A stretch of DNA of 64,000 bases from Chitinophagaceae bacterium (GCA_024103425.1 JAGFIS010000033.1:1-64000), one strand, 5' to 3'. Numbered from the stretch's first letter, positions 52,825-62,879 are shown. Numbers and translations: made by a program. Notes: generated by a model not told the origin, from the sequence alone.

Positions 52825-54252
52825 ATGAAGAAGATATTTCCATTATTGATGGGCTTTTTTGGTTTGGCAATTTTCCTTCCTTCCATATTAGCAGCTCAGG
52901 ATATTGATGGCAAATGGAAGCCCGATTGGGATAATTTGAAGAATCACGAAGCTCCGGAATGGTTGCTGGATGCTAAATTAGGAATCCAGTATGTTGGAGC
53001 ACCACGCAATTTTAGCGATCAGGACTACTGGCATTGGAGCAGAGCGCAACAACGTGCAAGACAGTTGGCAAGCAGGCCCGACTATGAAAGCATCACTGAG
53101 ATCGATCGTAAAGCCAAGAATCTTAATGTAGATTATGTATGGCCAATAGAGTATGATAACCCTAAGACGGCATTGCAACACTATGTAGAGCTTGGTGCAA
53201 AGTTTATCGTATCAATGGAGGCAGCGGTTATTTACGGTACGGAAGGCTTACTTATGACTAAAGCTGAGGTAGAAGAGGCAAGAAAATTAGGATTAAAGGT
53301 AGGACTACATTATAATTTTCAGAGATGGGGTGGCCAACCTTCGATTGGTGATCCGGGATTTGTTAACTGGATGATACCTTCTTTAAAAAAAGCAATTGTC
53401 GAAAGTGATGCAGACTTTCTATTCTTTGATGGTAAACAATTACCATCATCTTATCTCAATACACCGCAATTGGTTTCATGGTATTACAACTGGGCAGATA
53501 AGAATAATAAAGAAGTGTGGATTAATGATGATTTGGGTAGCGAATTCGGACCGCTGAATGCTCCTTGTGATGTCATCGGTTTTGAATGCATGGTGCCGGA
53601 TCGTGTTTCGGCACGCCCGTGGCTGTTATGGGATTGTCTGAGAAATGAATGGAATTGTTGGGTGAACGAATATGGGATGCATGTAAGAACCGGAGATAAA
53701 TGGCAATGGATGTATAAACCAACTGACGAACTGTTGCAGGTTTTCCTAGATGCTGTGAGTAAAGGCGGTGGATGGTTGATTCAGATGATTAATACCGAAA
53801 AAGCCTGGAAGACATTGGCTCCGATTGGCGAATGGTTAAAAGTAAATGGTGAAGCTATTTACAGTACCCGTCCTTATCTTCCTGCTGCAGAGAATATTGG
53901 CCTGGCTCCCAACAGGGCAGAAGTACAGTTAAATGGAAGATTTGACCCGGCACTTAAAACGCAGGATTGGTGGTATAAGTGGAGTTTTGTTTATAAAGAG
54001 TCTTTGAGAAATGCTCCCTGGTATTTGAATAAATCAAAAGATGAGAAGACGTTATATGCGATTCATTGGGGGTGGCCGGGTTCTGCTGTCTTGCTTCAGG
54101 ATGTGAACCCTGTAAAAGGTTCAGCTATCTATATGCTCGGCAGCAATGAGAAACTGGAGTGGAAACAGATAGGGAAGGATATCCTGATACAAACTCCTAA
54201 AGATAAACCATGTGACTACGCTTATTCATTCAAAATTCAATTGAAATCTTAG
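52825..54252 (+). CDS. Divergent GH29-like alpha-L-fucosidase family protein
   Basis: 475 residues from the ATG at 52825; a TTG at 52795 abuts the sulfatase stop but adds ten residues before the signal peptide. Exported (signal peptide ends near LAAQD). GH29 marks: LLDAKLGIQ near the start, LFFDG with candidate nucleophile Asp202, AVSKGGGWLIQM and IGEWLKVNGEAIYSTRPY, which is the family closing signature. The usual HWG after the AKFGI segment is replaced by YVGAPRNF, so substrate recognition is probably altered. Activity on fucose or another 6-deoxy or galacto-sugar is inferred, not proven. Confidence 0.72.
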   Translation: MKKIFPLLMGFFGLAIFLPSILAAQDIDGKWKPDWDNLKNHEAPEWLLDAKLGIQYVGAPRNFSDQDYWHWSRAQQRARQLASRPDYESITEIDRKAKNLNVDYVWPIEYDNPKTALQHYVELGAKFIVSMEAAVIYGTEGLLMTKAEVEEARKLGLKVGLHYNFQRWGGQPSIGDPGFVNWMIPSLKKAIVESDADFLFFDGKQLPSSYLNTPQLVSWYYNWADKNNKEVWINDDLGSEFGPLNAPCDVIGFECMVPDRVSARPWLLWDCLRNEWNCWVNEYGMHVRTGDKWQWMYKPTDELLQVFLDAVSKGGGWLIQMINTEKAWKTLAPIGEWLKVNGEAIYSTRPYLPAAENIGLAPNRAEVQLNGRFDPALKTQDWWYKWSFVYKESLRNAPWYLNKSKDEKTLYAIHWGWPGSAVLLQDVNPVKGSAIYMLGSNEKLEWKQIGKDILIQTPKDKPCDYAYSFKIQLKS

Positions 54253-54292
54253 TTCCGTTTTTCAAAAAACAGAAAATTAATTCTACTGAGTG

Positions 54293-55117
54293 ATGAATAA
54301 AATATTATTACTAACTATCTGCCAACTGTTATTCTTTGTGGCCTTCTCACAAAATACTCCCGAGAGTAAATACGGTTGGAAACTTGGAGTCCAAACCTAT
54401 ACTTTTAAAGAGTTCACTTTTTTTGAAGCGTTAGACAAGATAGACAGTGTCGGAGTGAAAAACATTGAGAGTTACAGAAATATGGTAATAGGTGGAGGCA
54501 TTGAAGGAAAAATGGATTTTAATATGAGCGCGGAGACCAGAAATCAAATTAAAAAATGGCTTTCTGATCGCAATATGAAGTTTACAGGATATGGGGTAGT
54601 TAATTTGAAGTCGGAAGGAGCATGGAGGAAACTTTTTGAGTTTGGAAAGGAGATGGGAATTGAAACTTTCACAGCCGAGCCGGAAGAAAAATATCTGCCG
54701 TTGATTTCTGAATTATGCGATCAATATGGAATTAATGTAGCGATACATAACCATGCTTATCCCTCCTACTACTGGTATCCCCAAAACATCTTAAAAGCTA
54801 TTGAGGGGTTGAGCAAGCGCATTGGGGCGTGTGCTGATATCGGGCACTGGGTACGATCCGGACTGAACCCTGTAGCTTGTTTGCAACAATTGGGTAACAG
54901 GGTTTTGTGGCTTCATATGAAGGATATAAGTAGTTATGGAGAGCAGGGGCACAGTGTTGTTTGGGGGCAAGGGGTGATTGATTTTCCTGCAATTGTAGAA
55001 CAATTAAAGGCTTCAGGCTTTACCGGACAGCTAAGTGCTGAATATGAATATAAATGGGAACACAATACTGTTGATGTGCAGAGAAGTGTTCAGTATTTCA
55101 GGAGCCTGCTCAATTAA
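54293..55117 (+). CDS. Exported sugar phosphate isomerase/epimerase-like TIM barrel
   Basis: 274 residues from the ATG at 54293; a GTG directly before it is less likely. Signal peptide (MNKILLLTICQLLFFVAFSQ). The AP endonuclease 2/xylose-isomerase-like barrel shows LGVQTYTFKEF, YGINVAIHNHAYPS, ADIGHWVRSG, VLWLHMKDIS and LSAEYEYKWE, supplying the metal-binding His, Asp, His and Glu. Such proteins usually isomerise or epimerise free sugars or keto-sugars in the cytoplasm; an exported one suggests action on a sugar in the periplasm. Same strand as the fucosidase-like gene, 40 bases downstream. Confidence 0.78.
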   Translation: MNKILLLTICQLLFFVAFSQNTPESKYGWKLGVQTYTFKEFTFFEALDKIDSVGVKNIESYRNMVIGGGIEGKMDFNMSAETRNQIKKWLSDRNMKFTGYGVVNLKSEGAWRKLFEFGKEMGIETFTAEPEEKYLPLISELCDQYGINVAIHNHAYPSYYWYPQNILKAIEGLSKRIGACADIGHWVRSGLNPVACLQQLGNRVLWLHMKDISSYGEQGHSVVWGQGVIDFPAIVEQLKASGFTGQLSAEYEYKWEHNTVDVQRSVQYFRSLLN

Positions 55118-55306
55118 TAAATTGATTTATTATCTCTACCAGACACCCACAGGTGCACTTTTTAGTAAGCCTTTCGTCCCTGTAAAGGATGGATAAAAAA
55201 GTATAAGGATAGCGAAATGGCTAATAGTAAATTTGATAAACCATCCCCTTAATTTAATTAAGTGCTCTTTTCTTTATAAAATTTTGAAAATAAAAAACCA
55301 CAGATT

Positions 55307-58300
55307 ATGATTGAAGGTAAAACCAGAACCAGTTTAATCTTTCTGAAGAACTCCCTTTTTCTTTTGGCCTTAACGATGTGGTCATTTGCTGTTGCTGCCC
55401 AGCAGACCACTCGTATAACGGGTAAGATTACCGGTGTTAATGGAGAGCCGCTTGAGAGTGCCACCGTGTCTGTTAAAGGGCAGAATGTGTCGGCAATTTC
55501 TGATGCGAAAGGAGAGTATTCCATATCAGGAGCCCTGAATTCGCGGTCAGTTCTTGTTTTTAGTTTTACAGGATATCAAACCAGAGAGGAAACTGTTGGA
55601 AACAGAAGAGTAATTAATGTGCAGCTTCAACTGGAGGAACAAACTCTGGAAGACGTAGTCATAATCGGATATGGAGAAGTAAGGCGTAAGGACCTTACTG
55701 GAGCAATTACTACGATTAAGCCTTCAGAATCTGTTGCACAACAATATTCATCAGTTGATGCTTTGATTCGCGGAAGAGCAGCAGGGGTACAGGTTACCCA
55801 GAGTAATGGAGCACCCGGTGGGGCTTTAAGCGTAAAAATCAGGGGTGTTAACTCATTAAGAGGAGATAATGAGCCGTTGTATGTTGTTGATGGTGTTATT
55901 ATTAACGACGCTGCATTAGATACAAAAGATGTGTTTGCATCTGGAAAAAATGCGAGTAACCAGGAAAGCCAGAATGGCCTTTCAGGAATTAACCCTATGG
56001 ATATAGAGTCTATTGAAATATTGAAAGATGCTTCTGCTACTGCTATTTATGGTTCAAGAGGTGCTAATGGGGTTGTATTGATAACAACAAAGCAGGGAAC
56101 TGCAGGGAAAGCACAGATTAATCTTTTCTCAAATACAACTTTCGGGAAAGCAAGTAAAGTGATAAAAGTATTAGATGGACCGGATTATGTGAAGTATCAA
56201 AATGAACTTGCTGATTATTTGGGTGTACCTCATAGATATGATCCGGATACATTACAATACATTTTCTGGCAAAAAGACCTGCAGCAAACTGCGATTACTC
56301 AAAATTACAGGCTTACGGCATCAGGTGCATCTCAGGATAATAAAACCAAGTTTTATCTGGCCGGAGGACTCTTAGATGCTATCGGGTTGATTAAAGAATC
56401 AGGGGTTAGAAATATAGATTTTAGGATAAATCTGACACAACAGTTATCAAGAAGGCTCAGTGTAAATGTTGGAGCTACGGCAAGTTTTGTGAGTAATAAT
56501 GCAACAAATGGCACCGAGCGTTTAGGGGTTGGTAATAACAGTCTGATCAACCAGATGGTTACATCGCCTCCGGTCTTAAATGATATTCCTGATATTAATG
56601 AGGATGACGTGGATGCACCCGGTAACCCCAGAGTATGGCTGTACGATTATGATGATATAGGTAAAGAGCAGAGGATGCGTTTTAATACAACAATTAATTA
56701 CAGGATATCCAGTGCATTTTCTTACAGATTGAATTTGTCAACAGATTATCGTGAGAAAGAAAGGACCAAGTGGCAGGGTAAGACAACACTTCCCGGACAG
56801 AAGTTAAACGGTGCTTTGGGATTATCGCAACTTCAGCGTAAATATTATCTGGTTGAGAATCTGTTGTTTTTCAGAAAGTCACTCAAGAATAAAGACAGGG
56901 TAGATGCCACTTTGGGTATTACTTATGATAATGAAATGATTACATCATCTAGCGTGCTCAATACCAACTTCTTCTCAGGTGCCCTTAGGGCTGAGGGATT
57001 TGGTTTTGGAGAGGATTTATTTCCGTACGAGAGGGACAAAAGACAGTCTGAAATATTTTCAACTCTTGGCAGGGTGAACTACTCTTTAAAAGACAAGTTC
57101 ATTTTCACAGTTTCAGGTAGAATGGACGGTAGTAGCAAGTTTGCAAAAGGTAACAAATTTTCTTTCTTCCCCGCAGTAGCAGTTGCTTACAGATTAATTA
57201 ACGAGGGATTCATGGAGAAGATGCCTGCTTTCTCTGATTTCAAAATTAGATTAGGATATGGAGAGAGCGGTAATCAGGCCATTGAGCCCTATGCGACCTT
57301 TGCACGATATAACAAGGTGACCTATTCGGATAATGGTGATGCTGTTACAGTAGGAACAGTACCTGTGAACCTTGCAAATCCTGATCTCAAATGGGAGACT
57401 ACAAAGCAGGTGAATGCCGGTATTGACTTAGGATTCTTTGAAGGAAGACTAACGGCAACTATTGATGTTTATCACAAAAAGACAACAGACCTGTTGCAGA
57501 CCCTGCTTCTACCGGCATCCAGTGGATTTAACTCTATGGTAGTGAACCGCGGATCCTTGGAAAACAGAGGACTTGAGATTGCAGTTAATGGTGTTATGGT
57601 AGAGAAGAAAAACTGGAACTGGTCTGCTGGTGGAAATATTTCATTCAACAGGAACAAAATCTTAGATCTCGGATTACCTGAAGGTAGTTTTGGTGCCGTG
57701 GTGGGTTCAGGTTTTGTTGGAGGGGGAGTGTCCACTACTGCTGCATTCCAAGATCCTGCAAATATATTTTTGGTAGGACAGCCGATTGGTATGTTTTATG
57801 GGTATAAGACTGACGGAGTGTATCAGAATGCCGCAGAAGCAGCAGGGCATGTCGGAATAAATGGACTTCCTTCTCAGCCCGGAGATTTGAGATTTATCGA
57901 TCAGGATGGAGATGGTTTGATTACACCGAGGGATAAAGTGATTATCGGTAATCCGAATCCAAAGTTTACGTATGGATTTAATACTACCGTTAAATACAAA
58001 AGATTTAGTCTTGATTTATTTTTCAATGGCAAATACGGTAACCAGATTGTTAATGGTAACGCCATACGGTTGACTAATATGAGTCCGACCTCCAGGTTTA
58101 ATGTACTTGCTGATGCATACCATAATGCGTGGACACTTGCAAACCCGACTAACAGCCAGAGAGTAGGTTTTGAGAACCTGAATTTTGTTGACCTTTATGT
58201 AGAAGATGGAAGTTTCTTCAGGCTGGCTAATCTTACTTTTGGATATAGTATTCCAATGCCTAAGAAGAGTAAGTTCATTAAGCAGTTAGACTTCAACATA

Positions 58301-58450
58301 ACAGGCATCAACTTATTTGTTCTGACGAAGTACAGCGGCTTTGATCCTGAAGTGAATAGCTTCACATTTGATGCTCAGCGTATTGGAGTAGACTGGAACT
58401 CATATCCACGTACAAGAGCAGTTGGTGTTGGTTTTAATTTCAAATTTTAA
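55307..58450 (+). CDS. SusC-family TonB-linked outer membrane transporter
   Basis: 1,047 residues. Signal peptide (ends FAVAAQQ), carboxypeptidase-D-like domain (about 35-115), TonB-box region around DVVIIGYGEV, plug (SVDALIRGRAAGVQVTQ, IESIEILKDASATAIYGSRG) and a beta barrel ending RAVGVGFNFKF. It imports oligosaccharides across the outer membrane with the SusD lipoprotein as lid. No N-terminal secretin/TonB signalling domain, so it is not tied to an anti-sigma factor through that route. A TAAATTTG box at 55228-55235 lies upstream but lacks a clear -33 partner. Confidence 0.96.
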   Translation: MIEGKTRTSLIFLKNSLFLLALTMWSFAVAAQQTTRITGKITGVNGEPLESATVSVKGQNVSAISDAKGEYSISGALNSRSVLVFSFTGYQTREETVGNRRVINVQLQLEEQTLEDVVIIGYGEVRRKDLTGAITTIKPSESVAQQYSSVDALIRGRAAGVQVTQSNGAPGGALSVKIRGVNSLRGDNEPLYVVDGVIINDAALDTKDVFASGKNASNQESQNGLSGINPMDIESIEILKDASATAIYGSRGANGVVLITTKQGTAGKAQINLFSNTTFGKASKVIKVLDGPDYVKYQNELADYLGVPHRYDPDTLQYIFWQKDLQQTAITQNYRLTASGASQDNKTKFYLAGGLLDAIGLIKESGVRNIDFRINLTQQLSRRLSVNVGATASFVSNNATNGTERLGVGNNSLINQMVTSPPVLNDIPDINEDDVDAPGNPRVWLYDYDDIGKEQRMRFNTTINYRISSAFSYRLNLSTDYREKERTKWQGKTTLPGQKLNGALGLSQLQRKYYLVENLLFFRKSLKNKDRVDATLGITYDNEMITSSSVLNTNFFSGALRAEGFGFGEDLFPYERDKRQSEIFSTLGRVNYSLKDKFIFTVSGRMDGSSKFAKGNKFSFFPAVAVAYRLINEGFMEKMPAFSDFKIRLGYGESGNQAIEPYATFARYNKVTYSDNGDAVTVGTVPVNLANPDLKWETTKQVNAGIDLGFFEGRLTATIDVYHKKTTDLLQTLLLPASSGFNSMVVNRGSLENRGLEIAVNGVMVEKKNWNWSAGGNISFNRNKILDLGLPEGSFGAVVGSGFVGGGVSTTAAFQDPANIFLVGQPIGMFYGYKTDGVYQNAAEAAGHVGINGLPSQPGDLRFIDQDGDGLITPRDKVIIGNPNPKFTYGFNTTVKYKRFSLDLFFNGKYGNQIVNGNAIRLTNMSPTSRFNVLADAYHNAWTLANPTNSQRVGFENLNFVDLYVEDGSFFRLANLTFGYSIPMPKKSKFIKQLDFNITGINLFVLTKYSGFDPEVNSFTFDAQRIGVDWNSYPRTRAVGVGFNFKF

Positions 58451-58462
58451 AATCCTTAAATC

Positions 58463-60016
58463 ATGATACTGAAAAGATTATTATTTATTGTATTAGGTGC
58501 GACAACAATTGTGGCATGCAATAAAAATGGTTTTCTGGAAGAGAAGCCCTACAGCTTTATGGATGCTGAGGCTCTTTATAGTTCAGATGCAGGAGCTAAG
58601 GCTGCGCTTACGGGTACCTGGGCCGCTATATCGACACTACAGGGGTATGGTGCTAACTACAGTCTTGTACTGGATCTTGCATCCGGGGGATGGTTCAACC
58701 AGGCAGCTGCCTATAAAGAAATGAATGCCTTGACATTCACTGCATCGTCTAATTATCTCGATGCAGTGAGCCCATATAAAGCATTTTATGGAGGAATCGC
58801 CGTTGCTAACGATGTGATTGCAAAACTACCTGAAGGCAAAGTAAGTCCTGCCCTGAAAGATAACCTCCTTGGGCAGGCATATCTTATCAGAGGTATGATA
58901 TACTTCAATCTGGTTCGTATGTACGGAGGAGTGCCATTGCGTCTGAAACCCACTTCGAAAGAGGATATTAATTTGGCAAGGGCATCAAAAGCTGATGTAT
59001 ATGCACAGATTATTTCCGATTTACAGACAGCAAAAAATCTTTTGCCGCTTAAAGCAGATCAGGAAATAGGAAGACCGGCTAAGTTTGCAGCCTCAGCTCT
59101 GTTAGGAAAGGTGTATATCGCAATGACAAATGGCGATAATTCTTCGCCCTACTGGCAAAATGCCAAAGATGCATTGCTAGAGGTTGTGAACTCTAACCAG
59201 TACTCACTGGTTCCGAAATTCCAGGATCTCTGGGATATAACAAAACAAAATTCACAGGAATCAATTATTGAAATTCAATTCTCAAGAGACGGAGCTGAAA
59301 ACTCTATGTCCAACTTTTATACACCAACCGGTACGATCGCTACACCTCTTGTTACGAATGGACCGTTTGGCAGACACAGGCCTAATAAAGAGATTTATAC
59401 AGCACATGTTTTAAGGTATCCTGATGATCCAAGAATTGATGCAACTTATTTTCACGATCAGGTGATAAGACTTAATGGACAGGTAGTCAAAATTTGGCCG
59501 CAGAATAAGGCAGCACAAGGGTTTCCTTACATGAAGAAGTATGTCGATCCGGGGTTTGTGTCAAGAAAAACGAACTGTAATTTTATTTATTTAAGATATG
59601 CAGATGTGTTATTAAGCCTTGCAGAAGCAGAAAACGAAATTAACGGGCCTGATCAGGCATATCAATATGTAAATCAAGTGCTCAGAAGAGCCAGGACCAG
59701 TGTTACACCAGCAGCAGTGGAGCCACAGGATTATGCGGGAATGACACAAGAGGAGTTCAGAGATAGAATTATGCGTGAACGCCGTTGTGAGCTTTTAGGC
59801 GAGGTGCATCTTTGGTATGACACCAGAAGAAGAGGACAGGATTATCTGTTCCAATTCCTGACAGAGCACAATACATTTAATGTGAATGGGGGCCTGAACC
59901 TGAGCTTTGATTATATATATAATCTGGATGCCAAATACCTGTTATTGCCCCTTCCCGCGTCCGAGATAAATAATAATACAGCAATGAGTCCTTCAGATCA
60001 AAATCCGGGTTATTAA
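58463..60016 (+). CDS. SusD/RagB-family glycan-binding lipoprotein
   Basis: 517 residues. Lipobox cysteine 19 (IVACNK), then FLEEKPYSFMDAEAL typical of SusD. TPR-like helices cover most of the length, with LIRGMIYFNLVRMYGGVPL and the closing RRCELLGEVHLWYDTRRRG. Surface-exposed partner of SusC; the pair defines the locus as a polysaccharide utilisation locus. Twelve bases after susC. Confidence 0.96.
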   Translation: MILKRLLFIVLGATTIVACNKNGFLEEKPYSFMDAEALYSSDAGAKAALTGTWAAISTLQGYGANYSLVLDLASGGWFNQAAAYKEMNALTFTASSNYLDAVSPYKAFYGGIAVANDVIAKLPEGKVSPALKDNLLGQAYLIRGMIYFNLVRMYGGVPLRLKPTSKEDINLARASKADVYAQIISDLQTAKNLLPLKADQEIGRPAKFAASALLGKVYIAMTNGDNSSPYWQNAKDALLEVVNSNQYSLVPKFQDLWDITKQNSQESIIEIQFSRDGAENSMSNFYTPTGTIATPLVTNGPFGRHRPNKEIYTAHVLRYPDDPRIDATYFHDQVIRLNGQVVKIWPQNKAAQGFPYMKKYVDPGFVSRKTNCNFIYLRYADVLLSLAEAENEINGPDQAYQYVNQVLRRARTSVTPAAVEPQDYAGMTQEEFRDRIMRERRCELLGEVHLWYDTRRRGQDYLFQFLTEHNTFNVNGGLNLSFDYIYNLDAKYLLLPLPASEINNNTAMSPSDQNPGY

Positions 60017-60022
60017 AACACA

Positions 60023-61612
60023 ATGAGGTTAAAATCAAAATTTTTCAAAGTAGATATTGAAACTGGAGAGATAAGTTCTATTATTCTGGCAGCGGTTATT
60101 TCGCTTTTTATACTCCAGTCTTGTGGCGGAGAAAGAACGGCATTACCAAAGAATAAACCTAATGTGCTTATTATACTCACAGACGATCAGGAGTTTTATG
60201 AGATAGCCAAATTTGGTGGCAAAGTTTTAACTCCAAATATGGATAGGATTGGTACAGAAGGAGTGGTGTTGGACAGATTCTATGCGAGTTCTCCTGTATG
60301 TACTCCGAGCAGATATTCTATGTTGACAGGGCGTTATGCTTCCAGAAATCAAAACATTATCCGCCTTTTTCCTCCTGACGAGCCTGCTTTCATTCGTTGG
60401 AATGCTGATATTCTGGCCGGACAGGAGAAGACTATTGCCCATTTGTTAGGAAGTGCCGGATACTCAACAGGGATGGTTGGAAAATGGCATTTAGGACAGC
60501 CCACACCCGAACTGACCTATCAGGAAACATGGAATGGAGATTTGAATGATCCCTATGTAGCTCAGCAGGTGAAAATCTTCTACGAAGGGCAAAGGGAATA
60601 TGTCAAATACGCAGCCGGCTTTGATTACGTAGAAAGTCTGTACGGAAATAATTTACACGCTTTGGGTTTGCCCCATAAAGATCAGCTGCATAATATGGAG
60701 TGGGTGACAAGTGGAGCACTCAATTTTTTAGACCAATATAATCCTGAAAAAACCGGAAAGCCCTTCTTTTTGTTTTTCTCTCCGACACCTCCACACATAC
60801 CTGATGGTGTAGAGTCTATGTTAGCTGACGGACGCGTAACGGCGGAAGGACTTTTAGATTATCCGATTGAAGGAGTTCAACCGCCAAGAAGTGATGTTTT
60901 TAGAAGAGTGAAAGAAGCAGGGTTAGACTCTTCAACGGCTCCTGTTACCTGGCTCGATGATGGTATCGGATCTGTTCTTAACAGGATAGAGCAGATGGGG
61001 CAGCTGGAGAATACAATTGTCATATTTATGAGTGACAACGGGTCTCATCGCGGGAAGATGACTTGTTATGAAGATGCAGCTCATATGCCTGCGATGATTA
61101 TGTGGAAAGGAAAGATATCACCCGGTAAAAGGAATGAATCTCTGATGGCTAATATCGATATTGTACCCACCTTGCTGGATATATGTCGTATTGCGAAACC
61201 GCAAGATTATAAAGTTGACGGTCTATCGCTGAAGGAGGCTTTATTAAACGATAAGCCGTTAAATCGTGATTTTCTTTATTTAGAAGTTGTTTATCAGAGA
61301 GGCATTGTTACAAAAGACTGGAAATATCTTGCAACTCGTTTTCCTCAGTATACGGAAGCAATGATGACACCTGAAATAAGGAAGCATTACTCTATCGAAG
61401 GCAGGCCATTAGAGGATAGGTACCAGGCCGAGACTTTTTATCCGTCTTATTTTGCCGATGATCAGCTATTTAATATTTCAGATGATCCTAAAGAGCAAAA
61501 GAATCTTGCTTCTGATCCGGCATACAAAGAAAAAATGAATGAAATGCGTAAACATATGAAACAGGTGGTTTCTACACTGCATAATTCATTTGGTGAATTT
61601 AAAGGTGAATAA
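60023..61612 (+). CDS. Sulfatase, lipoprotein
   Basis: 529 residues. A long N-terminal extension precedes the hydrophobic stretch and lipobox cysteine 34 (LQSCGG). Asp54-Asp55 in LTDDQEF, where the second Asp is followed by QE rather than MGYGD. Formylglycine site C93-T-P-S-R in VCTPSRYSMLTGRYASR. GKWHLGQ and FMSDNGSH are intact. Six bases after susD, and followed by a terminator, so it ends the second run. A surface location beside SusC/SusD is likely. Confidence 0.87.
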   Translation: MRLKSKFFKVDIETGEISSIILAAVISLFILQSCGGERTALPKNKPNVLIILTDDQEFYEIAKFGGKVLTPNMDRIGTEGVVLDRFYASSPVCTPSRYSMLTGRYASRNQNIIRLFPPDEPAFIRWNADILAGQEKTIAHLLGSAGYSTGMVGKWHLGQPTPELTYQETWNGDLNDPYVAQQVKIFYEGQREYVKYAAGFDYVESLYGNNLHALGLPHKDQLHNMEWVTSGALNFLDQYNPEKTGKPFFLFFSPTPPHIPDGVESMLADGRVTAEGLLDYPIEGVQPPRSDVFRRVKEAGLDSSTAPVTWLDDGIGSVLNRIEQMGQLENTIVIFMSDNGSHRGKMTCYEDAAHMPAMIMWKGKISPGKRNESLMANIDIVPTLLDICRIAKPQDYKVDGLSLKEALLNDKPLNRDFLYLEVVYQRGIVTKDWKYLATRFPQYTEAMMTPEIRKHYSIEGRPLEDRYQAETFYPSYFADDQLFNISDDPKEQKNLASDPAYKEKMNEMRKHMKQVVSTLHNSFGEFKGE

Positions 61613-61670
61613 ATCCCGGTTTTAAAGATTGAATGTTGAGTTGATGTAAAGACATGAAGTGTAAGAGAAG

Positions 61671-61699
61671 AAGCTGCTTATTATTAGGCAGCTTTTTTG
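61671..61699 (+). terminator. Rho-independent terminator of the susCD-sulfatase run
   Basis: AAGCTGC/GCAGCTT stem with a ten-base loop and a T run, 59 bases past the stop at 61612. Confidence 0.8.
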
Positions 61700-61811
61700 A
61701 TATAGACAGATGCTTAAAAAATGATTTGAGCAGGTACGGCAGACTGAACATCTTATTTGTGCACTGTTTATTATCCGTAATTAATTCTTTTTGCTTATGC
61801 AGAGATACAAC

Positions 61812-61837
61812 TAAAAAAGGCTGTTTATGCAACAGCC
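61812..61837 (-). terminator. Rho-independent terminator of GH-like paralogue C
   Basis: GGCTGTT/AACAGCC stem with a five-base loop. On the minus strand it ends in a run of six T, 32 bases past the stop at 61869. Confidence 0.85.
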
Positions 61838-61868
61838 TCCCTCAATTATTGTTTTAATTTTACGTGAC

Positions 61869-62879
61869 CTAATTACAAGGAACACTGGAACTGTCCTGAA
61901 GGATCCTTCTGCTTCTGTACATGAGCCCTTCAGTAACGAACTGACTTCCATCGCCGTTGAGCTTATCACCCGGAGGGCTTGCTGCAATTACGGTATGATT
62001 GAGAGATATGTCAGCAAAGTTTTCAACGTAGTCTGCGAGATGTTCCAGCATGGTATAATATCCTGATACAGTGGTATCTTTTTGCACACCGTATTCCGTA
62101 ACCCATATTTCTTTACCTGAAATATCGGAAGCGATTGCGCCCTTTACTGTTTCAAAGTCAGAAATTCTCGCATCAAATGTCTGGTTTTTACCTACATATA
62201 TATGAAACGTATAGGCATCTAATTCAACATTATTATTACTAAAGTATTGTAAGACTTTAGCATTCCATTGGTTGCCTCGGGTATCTGTTGCAGGCAGAGT
62301 CTTCCCGTTAAGGCATGCAGCAATTTTTGCGTTGGGATAAGCTGCTCTTAGTTCCGGAAGCCAGGTTGCAACCCTGGCGGCATATTCTGTTCCGGTTGGG
62401 AAAATATCAGGAAAATTGTCTTTCAGAAATAACTCATTTCCTAATTCCAGATATTCTATCGTCACTCCCATTGCTTCTACTGTTTGTAACATTTCTATCT
62501 GATCTTCTACAGTACTGTTGACAATGTCAAGATCAAACATGACCTTAGCGTCAAGATACAATGCCAGATCTGCTAAGTGCTCCAACGGGTGCTTCACCGT
62601 GTTGTTTCTCCCGGGAACCCAGCCTACTCTCCAATCCCATTTATGTGTTACTGTCCCTCCCGGATATCTGATCATATCAGGTTTTAACTGCAGTAAATTG
62701 CCCTTTAAGTCAGCTGTTATTTCGGGCAGGAAGCTCCAATTTTGATTAAATCCTCTTATGGGCTGTGGCAGAGAATACGGCGATGTATTGCGATATGGGG
62801 TGACAGACCATGACAATAGCACTACAGCCAGAGCCAAAGCTGTTACTATGGGGAATCTCTTTATTATCAGGTTTTTCAT
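61869..62879 (-). CDS. Putative clan GH-A-like glycoside hydrolase, paralogue C
   Basis: 336 residues. A signal sequence without a lipobox (ALALAVVLLSWSV), so probably soluble in the periplasm, unlike A and B. It carries the same blocks: RYPGG at 71-75, THKWDWRVG, LELGNELF with Glu149, NAKIAACLNGKT, DAYTFHIYVG and WVTEYG with Glu262. It is more distant from A and B than they are from each other. Lying 20 kb away at the opposite end of the sulfatase cluster, it suggests the family is an integral part of this locus. No named family is assigned. Confidence 0.62.
   Translation of the reverse strand: MKNLIIKRFPIVTALALAVVLLSWSVTPYRNTSPYSLPQPIRGFNQNWSFLPEITADLKGNLLQLKPDMIRYPGGTVTHKWDWRVGWVPGRNNTVKHPLEHLADLALYLDAKVMFDLDIVNSTVEDQIEMLQTVEAMGVTIEYLELGNELFLKDNFPDIFPTGTEYAARVATWLPELRAAYPNAKIAACLNGKTLPATDTRGNQWNAKVLQYFSNNNVELDAYTFHIYVGKNQTFDARISDFETVKGAIASDISGKEIWVTEYGVQKDTTVSGYYTMLEHLADYVENFADISLNHTVIAASPPGDKLNGDGSQFVTEGLMYRSRRILQDSSSVPCN

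Noticed and set aside
54293..55117. The TIM barrel considered as endonuclease IV
   Set aside because: It has a signal peptide and sugar-isomerase-type motifs, and its neighbours are carbohydrate genes.
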